Shown: positions 21,030-31,960, numbered from the stretch's first letter. The stretch is 64,000 nt of DNA from Stentor coeruleus (GCA_001970955.1 MPUH01000008.1:123456-187455), one strand, 5' to 3'. Translations and numbers: made by a program. The notes: generated by a model not told the origin, from the sequence alone.

Positions 21030-21521
21030 ATGGGTTCAGCAAATTCACAATCAGAAAATCCTTCAGTCTTTCAATACACTTTCACAAAAGTCCATGGCGA
21101 ACCTTCAGTTATCAATATTGAAGGTAAAGAAAACTGGAATATCGTCAGAGTAACTTTATATCAAGTACCAATTGACATGATTGCTCATTTAGCCCATACA
21201 GCTCATTATTTTCTTTTATTTGATATAGAATATGAATCTAAGAATGGTCATATTGTCTGTCACTTTACTGAAGATGGGGTTAAGCATCTTGACTTTCATG
21301 AAAGCCGTAGTGAAGCAATTTTTAGAACTTTTGAAAGAGTATATTTGACATCTAAAGTCAAATTGATAAGATATTCAGATATCCAAGGTAAAAAAGTTGT
21401 GGATCTGATTCGGGTTTTTAATGAATGGAATAAACCTTTTAATTTGATTTTAAGCAACTGCAGAAATTTCACGAAGTTTATTGAGACTAGATTGGCTATT
21501 GAAGTTATAGAAGATGCTTAA
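21030..21521 (+). CDS. Hypothetical, possibly permuted papain-fold; N-myristoylation site
   Basis: 163 residues beginning MGSANSQS, a plausible N-myristoylation signal (G2, S6). The body has alternating strands, with a histidine in AHTAHYFLLFDIEY (H59) and a late NCRNFTKFIE motif (C144). In circularly permuted NlpC/P60 or PPPDE-like papain-fold proteins a catalytic histidine precedes an NC(x)HF-type cysteine, so this arrangement is suggestive but not proof. No membrane segment. Single exon. Confidence 0.65.
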   Translation: MGSANSQSENPSVFQYTFTKVHGEPSVINIEGKENWNIVRVTLYQVPIDMIAHLAHTAHYFLLFDIEYESKNGHIVCHFTEDGVKHLDFHESRSEAIFRTFERVYLTSKVKLIRYSDIQGKKVVDLIRVFNEWNKPFNLILSNCRNFTKFIETRLAIEVIEDA

Positions 21522-21666
21522 TGATATAAAATAATAAAGTTGTTGAGATGCTATATAATAATATTATTACAAACAATATTTATAAGTCTTTCATGTATAT
21601 ATTTATATGCCTTTCTCATTTGCTATAACCATTTTCTATATTGCATTTAATAAGTATATATTAAAA

Positions 21667-22313
21667 ATGCAAAGATTAGCTACAAGAGAATACAAAATAG
21701 CTGTTATCGGCTCTTCTGGAGTAGGTAAGAGTTCATTATGCCTACAATTCGCCCAAAATAAATTCCCAATTTCTAAGAAATTATTATTACCTAACTACTA
21801 CCGTAAACAAGTCAGCTTAGATTGTGAGCATACAACAATTCATATACTCGACACAAATGGAAATGTAAAAAACACTAATGATTTTATATCCCANATTTTA
21901 TATAAAAAGTCTTTTTTTTACCCTAAAGCCCATATAACACAAATGGAAATGTAAAAAACACTAATGATTTTATATCCCAAGCACATGGTTTTCTTATAGT
22001 ATTCGATATAACCAAATCAAATTCCCTTATTGAAATTGATAATTTTTATCACCTTGTTAGAAGTCTTAAAAATTGTTTTACTGTTCCTTTAGTTCTAGTA
22101 GGTAATAAGATTGATTTGAATGATAAAAGACAAGTCAGTAGTGAAAATGCACAAAGAGTTGCACTTAAGTTAAAATGTAAATATTATGAAGTTAGTGCTA
22201 AGACGAAATTTAATATTGATTTAATATTTATAGAATGCATCAGGCTTATTAGAAGGCAGTTTTTTAGAATTAGGAGTTCTGAGATTACTTGTTGTAGATG
22301 TAATGTTGTGTAA
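21667..22313 (+). pseudogene. Divergent Ras-like GTPase with CaaX box, interrupted by an assembly gap
   Basis: Two frames together encode a Ras-superfamily GTPase. The first has the P-loop GSSGVGKSS (residues 15-23) and a Ras-like YYRKQV segment. The second has LVGNKIDL (G4), EVSAK (G5) and a C-terminal CNVV CaaX box. They are separated by an N at 21894 and a 43-bp duplication. Dropping one copy and the filler restores continuity, so the break is probably artefactual rather than a true pseudogene. The switch regions are unusual: threonine 35 is missing and the G3 motif reads DTNGN instead of DTAGQ. The ATG at 21667 suits the family; an in-frame ATG 60 nt upstream would add an odd hydrophobic leader. 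Confidence 0.72.
21851..21979 (+). repeat. 43-bp direct repeat around an N inside the Ras-like gene
   Basis: Copy 1 is 21851-21893 and copy 2 is 21937-21979. The N at 21894 is followed by 42 nt of filler that is itself partly similar to the repeat edge. It breaks the reading frame of a conserved GTPase, so an unmerged contig overlap is likely. Confidence 0.88.
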
Positions 22314-23276
22314 AGATTAAAAGAAATGGAAAAAATTTAATGTAATAAAATTAGTTTTGATTTTATAATTTGTAGTTTAGGTATTATTGTAAGATATTTA
22401 TAAAGGTTCTGGCATGCTAAGGGTTTATAGGTTTTTAAAGTTCTTCATTTAGGTTTTAGGTAATGATTATAATTTTAACTTTTGATATTAGTTTTTCAAA
22501 GAATTTAAGAAGCTTTGTTTTGGTATTTGCATACAATTTTTCTAATTATTATGCAAGTTGTTGTTTTGATAAATTTTATAAGCGTAAAAATACCATAATT
22601 GAATTTGACTATAAACAATTAGAATTTTCTATATAAAAAACTGGAAATATAAAATTAATTATTTGTTTTGTTACCTTTAAAGGTACTATCATGCTTATTT
22701 AAGGTGTATTTAGGTGAATTTTAAAGAAAAAAATATTACTAATATTTATATACACATTGGATCTAAAGAAATAACTATATTCAATAATATCCAATTTTGT
22801 GAAGGAATTACAACAAAATTCAAGGAAAATATCTTATTATACTAAGTAATAATCAAATTACTAATAAACTTAGATAAAAAATGTCAAATTTCTTAAATAG
22901 CATATACTATAAATATTCTTATTATAATTATTAGTAATGTATATATATGCACAGACTATAATTATTAGTCTTTTTATAACTGCTAGGCCTCTAAGATTAT
23001 ACTTTAGTTCATGTATATACTAATATAAACCTAATATCCTCCCGAATTCTCAATAATAAAATTAGACTTAACACAAGTATTTTTATATACATTCTAAATC
23101 AAGAACTTAATCTTCATCATTATAAAACTATCACTTAACATCATATCATACAATCTTCCAAATTTCTTATAAAATTTCTTATTCATTCCGCCTCAACTAC
23201 CTATAGTCCTACTATCAAAAGGTACACCCATTTATGGATAGTGTTCAGTTATTTCAGTTTACGATCTTAATAATAA
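22314..23276. other. Spacer between two + strand genes, no gene seen
   Basis: 963 bp, G/T-rich to about 22520 and A/C-rich after about 23020, with an AT-rich middle. It contains a perfect 14-bp palindrome TACCTTTAAAGGTA at 22672-22685. No coding frame was found even allowing 15-nt introns. Confidence 0.55.
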
Positions 23277-24512
23277 ATGGGTAATTTGCTTGTGAAAACA
23301 GAAACTAATTACTTACTGTTTGACATTCCTTCACAGCTAGACCAGCTATGCAATTGTAATTTTTATTCAGGGTCGAAAATTGACGTTATGAGAGTGCAGA
23401 AAAAAATCGCTAAATCTACTGCTGTAAAAGGCTTTTTCATCCCTCTTAGCGCAATTCCGAATATGCTTCGGAAAACTCCTCTGGAAGGAAGAGAAAATTT
23501 GGTAGAAAGCTATTTTAACTATAGTAAAAGGCAACAAGTTAATGTAATGGAAATAATTGCAACTTTGATTGTCTATTCAGCATGTACTATAGAAGATAAA
23601 GCTCAAATGGCTTTAGATGTATTTGATTTTGATGGGAACAAGGTTATTACCAAAGATGAGATGGTAATTATGTGTATTTCATTTATGAGAGGTATCGGTA
23701 TTGCTACACAATCTGCTTTAAACCATAAAAAGTTCAGTGAAGCCCTTGCTAATGAAGCGTTTTACCTTGCTGATTCAAACCCTGACGGAATGATAACATA
23801 TGAAGAGTAATATTTACATAGACTTTATAATTGGATTACTAAAAACGAAGTTCTTAACATACTATTTTCTAAATGTAAACCAAAGGGCCAATACTCTGGA
23901 CGAAGAAGAAGTTTGATGCAATTACAAGGATTTTTAGTTTCGGAAGGACCTATTGACCCAATTCTTGATAAAAGATATAAAGTCCACGTCACAACTGACC
24001 CTATAAAAACTCAATATCGTAGACCAAGCGTTGTTACCCAAAATGATGCTATAAAAGAAATAAAAGAATTTTATGAAAAATCTTCTAATCATAGAGGAAA
24101 AGTGATAGCTAAAGATCTCTATGAAGCACTTTCTAAGAAAATTGAATACAAAGAGTTTAGTTCTGAGTTTTATAAACATTTTAAGACTAAGTTGTATAGT
24201 GAAATATCATTTGAAGAAATGCAAGTGTCACTTTTTATGAGAGGGAGAAGGAGGTTTAAGACTTTAGCCCATTTACCTGAAAACAAGGAGGTTATGCCGG
24301 ATTTATATCATAAAGATGTTGTGATTAAGAAATTATTTACCAAGTATGATTTTAATAAAGACGGGTTTATAACACAAAGAGAACTTAGAAGAGCTTTGAA
24401 AGAATTCTTGACTGAAGAGGCTGTGGAAACTATTTTCAATGAGAATGATATTAATAGTGGAAAGAAAATGAATTTCGATGATTTTTATAAACTGTTTTTG
24501 ACGATAAGTTGA
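23277..24512 (+). CDS. N-myristoylated EF-hand calcium-binding protein
   Basis: 406 residues across a 15-nt intron at 23807-23821 (GTAATATTTACATAG). It begins MGNLLVK, a plausible myristoylation signal. Four EF-hand loops are seen: DFDGNKVITKDE at residues 117-128 (canonical), DSNPDGMITYEE, DFNKDGFITQRE (canonical), and a weaker DINSGKKMNFDD near the end. A basic linker (SGRRRSLMQ) sits between the two pairs. The layout resembles calcineurin-B/NCS-like pairs joined in one chain, suggesting a membrane-anchored calcium sensor. It is not a kinase: no kinase domain is present. Ends in TGA. Confidence 0.85.
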
Positions 24513-25804
24513 ATAATATTATTATAGTTTATATGCTTGATTGTTGTAATATTTTGTATGATTAGTTTTATTTGTATTAGAGACTATTATATAAATTTTA
24601 GATATGCATTTATGGAAGTTATATTAAATAAGTATGTTTTTAAGTTAATTTTATACATTATTAAATTATGAAATCCTGTTCTCAATTATTAGTAAAAAAC
24701 TTTGCTAGAATCTTGGTTTTGATATTTTAGATCACTTTTTAGTAATAAACATAGAAAAACTTTTTGAAAAGATAGGTGGCAATAGCTTGATTAATGATAT
24801 TTTAATTAGCTTTTAATCAACTTTGCAATTGCAATTTTTACATAGGATATTAAAAGATATCATAAAAAAAAAGTATAGGTGCTTGCTATTGAAGCATTTT
24901 ACTTAACTAAAATAGATTCAGATTGGATAACAACTTAAGATAAATTATTATTATATAAGATTTTAAATAAGATTTAAAAATTAGACTTTAAGTGTTTTAT
25001 TACAAATGTAGGCCTAAGCCTAGAGTTTTAACCTGAAGAAAATAGTTAATACAAGACCAAGAATTTATTATATGATAGTCCTGGGAATATTACATAAGCT
25101 TGAAGATTATTTAAGAAAAAAGCTTATGTATGTTTATAAAAAGATTATAAATGATTATGATTTATATAATATAATAACTCAGAATTATTAAGTTTTATAC
25201 ACTTATTATTTAGGACTATAATATAGATTCTAGAGTTTTTACAATTATATTTGCATTTGAGATTTTGATATTTTAGTTAATTCATAATACATTTTATTCA
25301 AAAAATTATTATCTTATATAACTTTTCCATTTAGTACTATGTTATAATAAAATATAAGATCAGTATCCTATATATTTCCCCTTTAATTTGTGTAATTAAA
25401 TGCTAAATAAGATATAGAAAGGTCTGATTTTGTAACTATCAAGCCAAGCAAAATATACTTATAAATCTTGATTTTCTTTGAAGTTTTTCTAATCAAACTA
25501 TGTTTTATACTCATAAATCCTCAAGTCTCAATTCATGATTTATTTTCACAATCTATCATCAACTCCTAATAATCTTTGCTTTTTCTCACAGCTTATCAAG
25601 TATAAACTTTTTTTCTAACTCCTATAATAAATTCGCCAGGTACCTTAAAAATCCATTATTCAAACTCTCGGACATCATTCAAATCAAGAACTCTAAATCC
25701 AATATAAATCTCATAACTAAAATCCTAGATTTAAACTTCTATGACTGGTCATACAACAATTTGCCAGCAAAAATTTCAGTGCAAACCATAAAAACAGCAT
25801 ATAA
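24513..25804. other. Long spacer between two + strand genes, no gene seen
   Basis: 1,292 bp of AT-rich DNA with stops in all frames. The last 300 bp are A/C-rich. No RNA gene, repeat or coding exon was recognised. Confidence 0.55.
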
Positions 25805-27031
25805 ATGGAGTCAATAAACGGAGAAGAATCTTCAAGCATCTCAGATATTCAAAGTGCACCTGAATCAGTAAGTCCAATTCTTCCTAAAACACCAGAGCCA
25901 CTAAACATCTCCAAAAAAGTTAGCGAGTCGTTTATTCTTCATCAAAAAAACTCTAAAAAATACTTAAGCAGACTATACTGCAACCTTGCATTTTCTGTAG
26001 TATTTATGTTCTGCGAAATTGCTGGAGGAATAATTTCAGGTTCAATTGCTATATTAACTGATGCTTTCCATGTGCTAACTGATGTCTTAGGTTTTTTAAT
26101 AACTATAGCAAGTTTGCATTTTACTCGTAGATCTCCTACATGGAGAATGTCATATGGTTATTATAGAGCTGAGGTTATGGGAGCATTATTAAGCATAGCT
26201 TTGATTTGGGGTCTTACAATCTGGCTGGTCTATGAGGCTATAGCAAGACTTATTAAACCACAATATGTAGATGGGCTTATTATGCTCATAACTGCTTGTG
26301 GAGGACTTGCTGGGAATGTGTTAATGGGAATTATTCTAATAAAAACTAACCCAGATGAGATAAAAAATGTAGATGGGCTTATTATGCTCATAACTGCTTG
26401 TGGAGGACTTGCTGGGAATGTGCTAATGGGAATTATTCTAATAAAAACTAACCCAGATGAGATAAAAAATGAAAATGAATCCTTATTAGACAAATCAACA
26501 GACACATCTGATGGAACTAAACATAAACGAAGCTTAAACATGAGAGCTGCATTTATTCATGTTATTGGAGATAGCATACAAAGTATAGGAGTTATAATTG
26601 CAGGTGTTGTTGTTTATGTTAAACCTGAATATAAAGAAGCAGATCCAGTTTGCACTTTACTTTTTTGTGTGGTAGTTCTTGGAACAACAATACCTATACT
26701 TAAAGATTGTATAAAAATTCTTATGGAAGCTTCTCCTGATGATACAAGTCTTGAGCAAGTTATAAGAACACTAAAGACTGTAATTTTTATATAGATTGAA
26801 GAAGTTATTGATCTTCATGATTTTCATCTTTGGAGCTTAAGTGCAGGAAAACTTTCATTTACATGCCATTTTGTTACTAATGATCCTGCTACTGCTTTAG
26901 AAAAAGCTAATAAGATTTTGAAGGAAGATTTTAATATAGGGCATATTACAATTCAGACAGAGATTAGTGGGACAAATTATTATGTGAAAATGATCTTCAT
27001 TAATATAAATTTTTTTAGTATTATGGTTTAG
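25805..27031 (+). CDS. ZnT (cation diffusion facilitator) zinc transporter with duplicated TM4
   Basis: 403 residues across a 15-nt intron at 26780-26794 (GTAATTTTTATATAG). TM2 carries the HxxxD zinc site (TDAFHVLTD, H89/D93) and TM5 the matching HVIGD site. TM3 and TM6 flank a hydrophilic loop, and a cytosolic C-terminal domain (IEEVIDLHDFHLWSLSAGK) is encoded after the intron. CDF proteins export zinc from the cytosol or load vesicles by proton antiport. A 34-residue unit containing TM4 is present twice (residues 155-188 and 189-222), giving an apparent seventh helix that would invert TM5-6 topology if real. Confidence 0.88.
26267..26470 (+). repeat. In-frame 102-bp tandem duplication of the TM4 segment
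   Basis: Copy 1 is 26267-26368 and copy 2 is 26369-26470. One base difference (TGTTA/TGCTA). The unit is exactly 34 codons and abuts without an N. Confidence 0.95.
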
Positions 27032-27610
27032 AAAATTAGGAAATTTATGATGTATGATTTATGGGAAAAGATAGGGAAGGTTTTTAATATATGGGTTATT
27101 TAGAGATAGAGTTAATAAAAAATTATATGTGATTTTGGATAATAAGCTATTTAGATTTGTGCATATTAGATAAATTTGCAAGTTTAAATTATAAAATATT
27201 ATAGTGTTGATAATGAAAGTGTCATATTAGGGAAATAATATTTAGTGAAATTGCCATATTATTTGTATTTATAACTTACTTACATCATATTTATCAACTC
27301 TAAAGTAATTCAAACACACTTCCTAAAACCTCTGTAGCCACTTGTAACTTATGAACATTCAAAACTCTTCCAAACTCAATCTTAACACCTACTTATTTCT
27401 TAATCAAAATTCAAACATTATCACCAAAAATAAAAAACTCTCATCTTTTCAACAATTTTCTATATCCCAATCTAAAATATCCAAAATTTTCCTAACCTTA
27501 TTATAAGCCATTTCCCAGCTTCCTTTTATATCTTCCTTTCTCCTTTCTCCTAAACCCCTAATCCCATCAACCATTCTTATACAAAACCTTTCAACTTAAA
27601 TCTTATCCTA
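27032..27610. other. Convergent spacer, no gene seen
   Basis: Between the ends of the zinc transporter and the RNASEK-like gene. Strongly G/T-rich to about 27240, then strongly A/C-rich from about 27290, a very clear switch. No coding frame. Confidence 0.6.
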
Positions 27611-27874
27611 TTATTCAGCATTCAAGGGTTGGTAGTCAGCAACATGAACTTTCCCTTTCCTGATCTTAATCCCAAAAGAAACTATAAATGTAAAAAAATA
27701 AATCGCTGCAGCTATAAACAATGATGCATATTGGTGTTTTCTTTCTTCTACCTTAAGTTCTTCAACATCAAAAAGGCACAAAAACCCTAAGTAAGTCTAA
27801 ATATATCATACCAAGATAATAAAGCCAGCCAATGACATAATCATACAATAGCTAACACAGAATCCCTGTGCCAT
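27611..27874 (-). CDS. Small two-helix membrane protein, RNASEK-like
   Basis: 82 residues, visible only when a 15-nt intron at 27797-27811 (GTATGATATATTTAG, A at position 10) is removed. The start is ATG at 27874 and the stop TAA at 27611-27613. Two hydrophobic helices (MIMSLAGFIILTYLGFLCL and YASLFIAAAIYFFTFIVSF) are joined by an acidic loop (DVEELKVEERK), with a polar tail. The spacing and the residues S-x-x-G...LG and FIAAxxY...SF resemble ribonuclease kappa, a V-ATPase-associated protein. The family call is tentative; coding status is supported by splice-site fit. It is 29 bp downstream of the Pumilio gene on the same strand. Confidence 0.62.
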
Positions 27875-27903
27875 AATTTTACTAATATAAATTAATATTT
27901 TCA

Positions 27904-29340
27904 TTATTGCTTCCTAAACACAGGCTTTTCACTAAGTTCTGAATACTTTTTGCTTAGTTTAGCATATATCCTTTTTCCAAATTGTGTCCTTTTCAGCTCT
28001 TTTGCCCTTGATTTTATTTCTTTAAGCATTTTATTAAGCAATGCTGGTTCTGCTAAAGTTAATGCTCGCTGGACAACATAATTAGCATATTGATCATTTA
28101 TCATTCTTAATAAATTTTCAGGCTGGGAGATTTCTTGGATCATTATTTGTTGTATCGCGCTTGTATTTTGTTGTAAGCATTTTTCTATAACATTTGATGA
28201 AAACTTTTGTACAGCTAAAACCTGCATACTTTGGATAAAAAGCATTGCTAGTCTACCATTTGCATCGTATGAGTTTAGGTCAATTACGTATTGAACAACA
28301 TAATTACCAAAAGCATCTTGAACTAATTGTACTGCGCATTCTATGATTTTATCGACTAAGTTATTTTTTTGGATGGGTGTTGCTGCGTCTATGCATCGCT
28401 GAAGGACACAGCATCCATGACGATCAGTAGCAAGTTCATAAACATTTTTACACACTGTTTCATAAATAAACTCATTATGCGGGTAACCTAAAGAATTCAA
28501 ACACCTTTGTATAACATGATTCCCATTCATATCTTTAATAAGCATAATCTCATGGTTTCTTAAACTTAAAATAACACTAGCAATATGCCTTGGGTATTTT
28601 ACCACAACTTCAATAAGCTTCTGTATAGCCCTAGTTCCATGAGAATCCAAAGCTATCTGAGGTATCTGATGTTTAACTAAAGATATAATCGACTCAATAA
28701 TATTCTCATCCCCTTCTTCCATAAGTTTCTGTATAAAATAATTTCCAAATGGGTCAATCATAATTTCAGGTATATGTATATATATTTGTTCAAAAATTGC
28801 TTGTAAAGTAAAAGGGTTTTTTTCTTCAAGTTTTTTTTGCAATAATCTGCATCCAATTTGATCTTTAGACATATCATATGCATGGCTATAAATGTGTTGG
28901 ACAGTAAATGAAGAATAGACTGGGAAAAAGCCTTCTTCATATGTAGTTGGTGTGAAATCTTGTGTAGGTTTGATATTGTAATTTTTTGGGGATTCTTCTT
29001 CTTTGATACAGTTGTCAATAACGTTAGATACCAAAAAGCTTGTGGAGCGAGAGCGGCTTTGACCTTCAGACACATCTGAGTATTTTCTAGAATTTTCTTC
29101 AATAATCGACCGTTCAATGTATAGAGGGTCGGTTAAAGGAGGCGGGATGTTGAGTTTTTCTTTAAACTTCTCATAAAACTCTTCGTACATCTGATCATTC
29201 CGGATGTCTGAAAAAGGGGAAATATACTCAGAAGCATATGGGATGGCGAAGAGCATTTTAGAGTCGATGCTAGGAGGTGCAGATGTTGATCGTGATGGAA
29301 GCGACCCTCCAATAAATCCTTTTGTGTAAGGAGAGGACAT
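27904..29340 (-). CDS. Pumilio-family RNA-binding protein, eight PUM repeats
   Basis: 478 residues: a disordered ~130-residue N-terminus and a Pumilio homology domain with eight repeats. The base-contacting helices read in order GCRLLQ, GNYFIQ, GTRAIQ, GNHVIQ, GCCVLQ, GNYVVQ, SSNVIE and ANYVVQ. By the PUF code (positions 12, 13 and 16) this predicts an 8-nt target close to UGUAUAUA, with repeat 7 (S, E) reading G and N/Q repeats reading U. PUF proteins repress or localise mRNAs through 3' UTR sites. Repeat 5 has cysteine instead of arginine at the stacking position. ATG at 29340. Confidence 0.92.
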   Translation of the reverse strand: MSSPYTKGFIGGSLPSRSTSAPPSIDSKMLFAIPYASEYISPFSDIRNDQMYEEFYEKFKEKLNIPPPLTDPLYIERSIIEENSRKYSDVSEGQSRSRSTSFLVSNVIDNCIKEEESPKNYNIKPTQDFTPTTYEEGFFPVYSSFTVQHIYSHAYDMSKDQIGCRLLQKKLEEKNPFTLQAIFEQIYIHIPEIMIDPFGNYFIQKLMEEGDENIIESIISLVKHQIPQIALDSHGTRAIQKLIEVVVKYPRHIASVILSLRNHEIMLIKDMNGNHVIQRCLNSLGYPHNEFIYETVCKNVYELATDRHGCCVLQRCIDAATPIQKNNLVDKIIECAVQLVQDAFGNYVVQYVIDLNSYDANGRLAMLFIQSMQVLAVQKFSSNVIEKCLQQNTSAIQQIMIQEISQPENLLRMINDQYANYVVQRALTLAEPALLNKMLKEIKSRAKELKRTQFGKRIYAKLSKKYSELSEKPVFRKQ

Positions 29341-30412
29341 CTTTATAAACTCATATTTGGGTTGGATATGTGTGGGAAGATATGTAAGGGACTTTTGCTT
29401 TAGTCAGTTTTGAAGAGTTTATGAGATTTATGGAAGAATTTGATGGAGGGAGGCTTGTATGAAATTATGTGTTTGAATATTGACTTAGGAGGGAGTTAGT
29501 TTATTTTTTGTGGGTAGGCTTGAAAGATAGGGATTTTTGTAAGTAATAAGGGAAGATTTGAGATAGGGGTTTATGATGGAGAATTAGGTTTGGGGTAGTA
29601 ATAATGGTATTTATTATAAATGTTGCAGAATGGGTGTTTAGAATATGGAATTTTGCTTTAGAAAGAGGAAAAATAAGGATGAATAAAATTATATAGATAG
29701 ATTTTAATGGAGTTGAATGTGGAGTGGAATATAGGATCATGATAATTGATCATAAATTGAGGAATAGGTGTTGGAATTATATTCTGGGAAATCTTTATGG
29801 ATATTATATATAGTATTGCNGAATGGGTGTTTAGAATATGGAATTTTGCTTTAGAAAGAGGAAAAATAAGGATGAATAAAATTATATAGATGGATTTTAA
29901 TGGAGTTGAATGTGGAGTGGAATATAGGATCATGATAATTGATCATATATTGAGGAATAGGTGTTGGAATTATATTCTGGGAAATCTTTATGGATATTAT
30001 ATATAGTATTGCTAATATACCCAAGAAGTTTTATAGAAAAAAAAAAGTTAAAGTATGAATTTATGTTAGAGCTCATAACTAGGAAACATCAAATAAATAT
30101 TATTTTTTTACTTGACTATACAGAACTTGTTAAATCTTAATAGCTAATAACTAATGTTTGTCATATACAAAAGTTTTGATGATCAAGCCATATTATTATT
30201 ATCTCATATGTCTAGAAATCATTATAAAATTCAAGCTCATCAAGATTTTAATACAAATTATATTTACCAAATAATAATTTTTACCACCATCAAAACTATT
30301 TGTATTTTAAACTTTATCATTCACATACCCTAAACTTTCAAATCAACATAAACTCGAAAATCTAACCTTTTTCTCCTCTTCTTTCTAATAACTTATTCTA
30401 TCACTAATAATA
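29341..30412. other. Divergent spacer with a large repeat pair around an N
   Basis: G/T-rich 5' flank of the Pumilio gene (29341-30040), then A/C-rich 5' flank of the DHHC gene (30230-30410). Holds the 192-bp repeat at 29628. Apparent minus-strand open frames here overlap the repeat and look like chance. Confidence 0.6.
29628..30012. repeat. 192-bp direct repeat flanking a single N (29820)
   Basis: Copy 1 is 29628-29819 and copy 2 is 29821-30012. They differ at about two positions (AGATAG/AGATGG; CATAAATT/CATATATT). The low-level divergence fits two alleles or macronuclear variants at contig ends that the assembler did not merge. Confidence 0.92.
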
Positions 30413-31960
30413 ATGGAAGACCCTTATCAAATTTTATCTCGCTTTATCGCCCTTAGTGATTCCCAATCTTTTCTCACCAACCTGCAAATAATCCCAGAAA
30501 ATTACCTCAAAGATCCTCATTTTAATAGTAAAGCCTAAATAGTCCTCTTTCTCTCCCTTCAAATAGATCTTGACTTATCCTCATATAACACTTTTATATC
30601 TGAAACAATTCAAACAGTAACTATAAAATAGCTTAACCAGAAGTTTCCTTTAGACTTTCCCAATATGATTACCGAAGAAGTTCTATGTTTAGCAATAGAA
30701 AAAAGCTCTCCTGTATTTTTCACATAGGAAGTTAACTATGAGCTTTTATCCTATGCAAAAAACATCGATGCATCCAAAATATTCCTAAAAGCAGCTGAAT
30801 ATGGAAGATTATGTCTTTTATTATATATTAAAAGAACAACAAATGTAAACATCCGAGTCAAAGATATAAACTTGAATTCACCTTTACACCTTTCTGCTGC
30901 AAATGGGTATATAGATACAACAATAGCATTATTACATTGGTATACTGAAAAATTACAAACTAAAAAAGAAAAAATGATGCAAGTTAATGAAAAAAACAAT
31001 CTAAACATGTCTCCTTTACACCTAGCATCCTTTGGTAAAAGTGAATTTGTATGTAAATACATAATATACATGGGTGGGGATAGAGATCTTCAAGATTCTC
31101 AAGGTATGCGAGCATATGATTTAGCTAAAAATAACTTTTCATATAAAAGTATTATTGATATACTTAAACCAAGATATTGTCCTAGGCTATTCCAACCTAC
31201 AGAGAGATATAGAGAAAAATCTTTAAAATTGTATATCCTAAATCTGAGCTTTCTTATAATCAGGATTTTCTATATGACTTATGAATTTGCATCAAAAATA
31301 TATTATATGTATTTAGGTGTATCTTTGACTTTAAGTTTATCAACATTATTTTTGACTATTGTTATAACGACTAAAGATCCTGGGTTTGCTGTAGCTGAAA
31401 GGACTCATACTGAGGACCTTTATAGAAAGTATAGTTCTGATGTTTGTGTTAAATGCAATACAGTTCAGCACAAACGCAACTCGTCAATCAAGCATTGTTG
31501 GGATTGTGGTAAATGTATTAATCGCTATGATCATCATTGTCCATGGGTTAATAACTGTATCGGTAAAAACAATTCGAATTGGTTTCTAGCCTATCTTCTT
31601 ATTGCAATAAGCGAATTAACTTGTCATAGTGCCATCCTCATCCTTGTTTATTTTAAAGTACTAGATAGCAATCAATCTATAAACTTCCCAAAATCTGGTG
31701 AGCATACTTCTGACCATATAGAATACCTCTCTTTAGCCGCTTTATTATTATGTATATGGGTTTTTATATTAAGGGTTTTGATAAGCCAGATTAATAGCTT
31801 AATAACCGGTAAAACATCATTTGAAATGAAACTCACTGAATCCATGCATTTTAGCAGTGCATCCTTATCTATACTTGAAGAAAAAAAAGATAGTGGAGCT
31901 CCTAGCATCTCAACAAAATCATCATGTTCATGTACTTCAAGAGTTGAGTTGTATCAGTAA
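30413..31960 (+). CDS. Ankyrin-repeat DHHC palmitoyltransferase (ZDHHC13/17-like), 3 introns
   Basis: 500 residues with three 15-nt introns at 30528-30542, 30617-30631 and 30713-30727, all in the N-terminal part. Ankyrin repeats follow (NSPLHLSAANGYIDTTIALL, MSPLHLASFGKSEFVCKYI), then two transmembrane segments, the zinc-binding cysteine-rich domain (CVKCNTVQHKRN, HCWDCGKC) and the catalytic DHHC motif in YDHHCPWVNNCIG, then two more membrane segments and a serine/cysteine-rich tail. DHHC enzymes S-palmitoylate proteins at Golgi and other membranes. The ankyrin-DHHC order is that of the ZDHHC13/17 and Akr1 group. Confidence 0.92.

Noticed and set aside
22672-22685. Perfect 14-bp palindrome TACCTTTAAAGGTA in a spacer
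   Set aside because: A single short palindrome in AT-rich DNA has no partner repeat or nearby target, so I cannot give it a function.
29501-29933. Minus-strand open frames of 79 and 91 codons over the repeat
   Set aside because: One spans the N and both are copies of the same repeated spacer DNA, with low-complexity composition and no family match.
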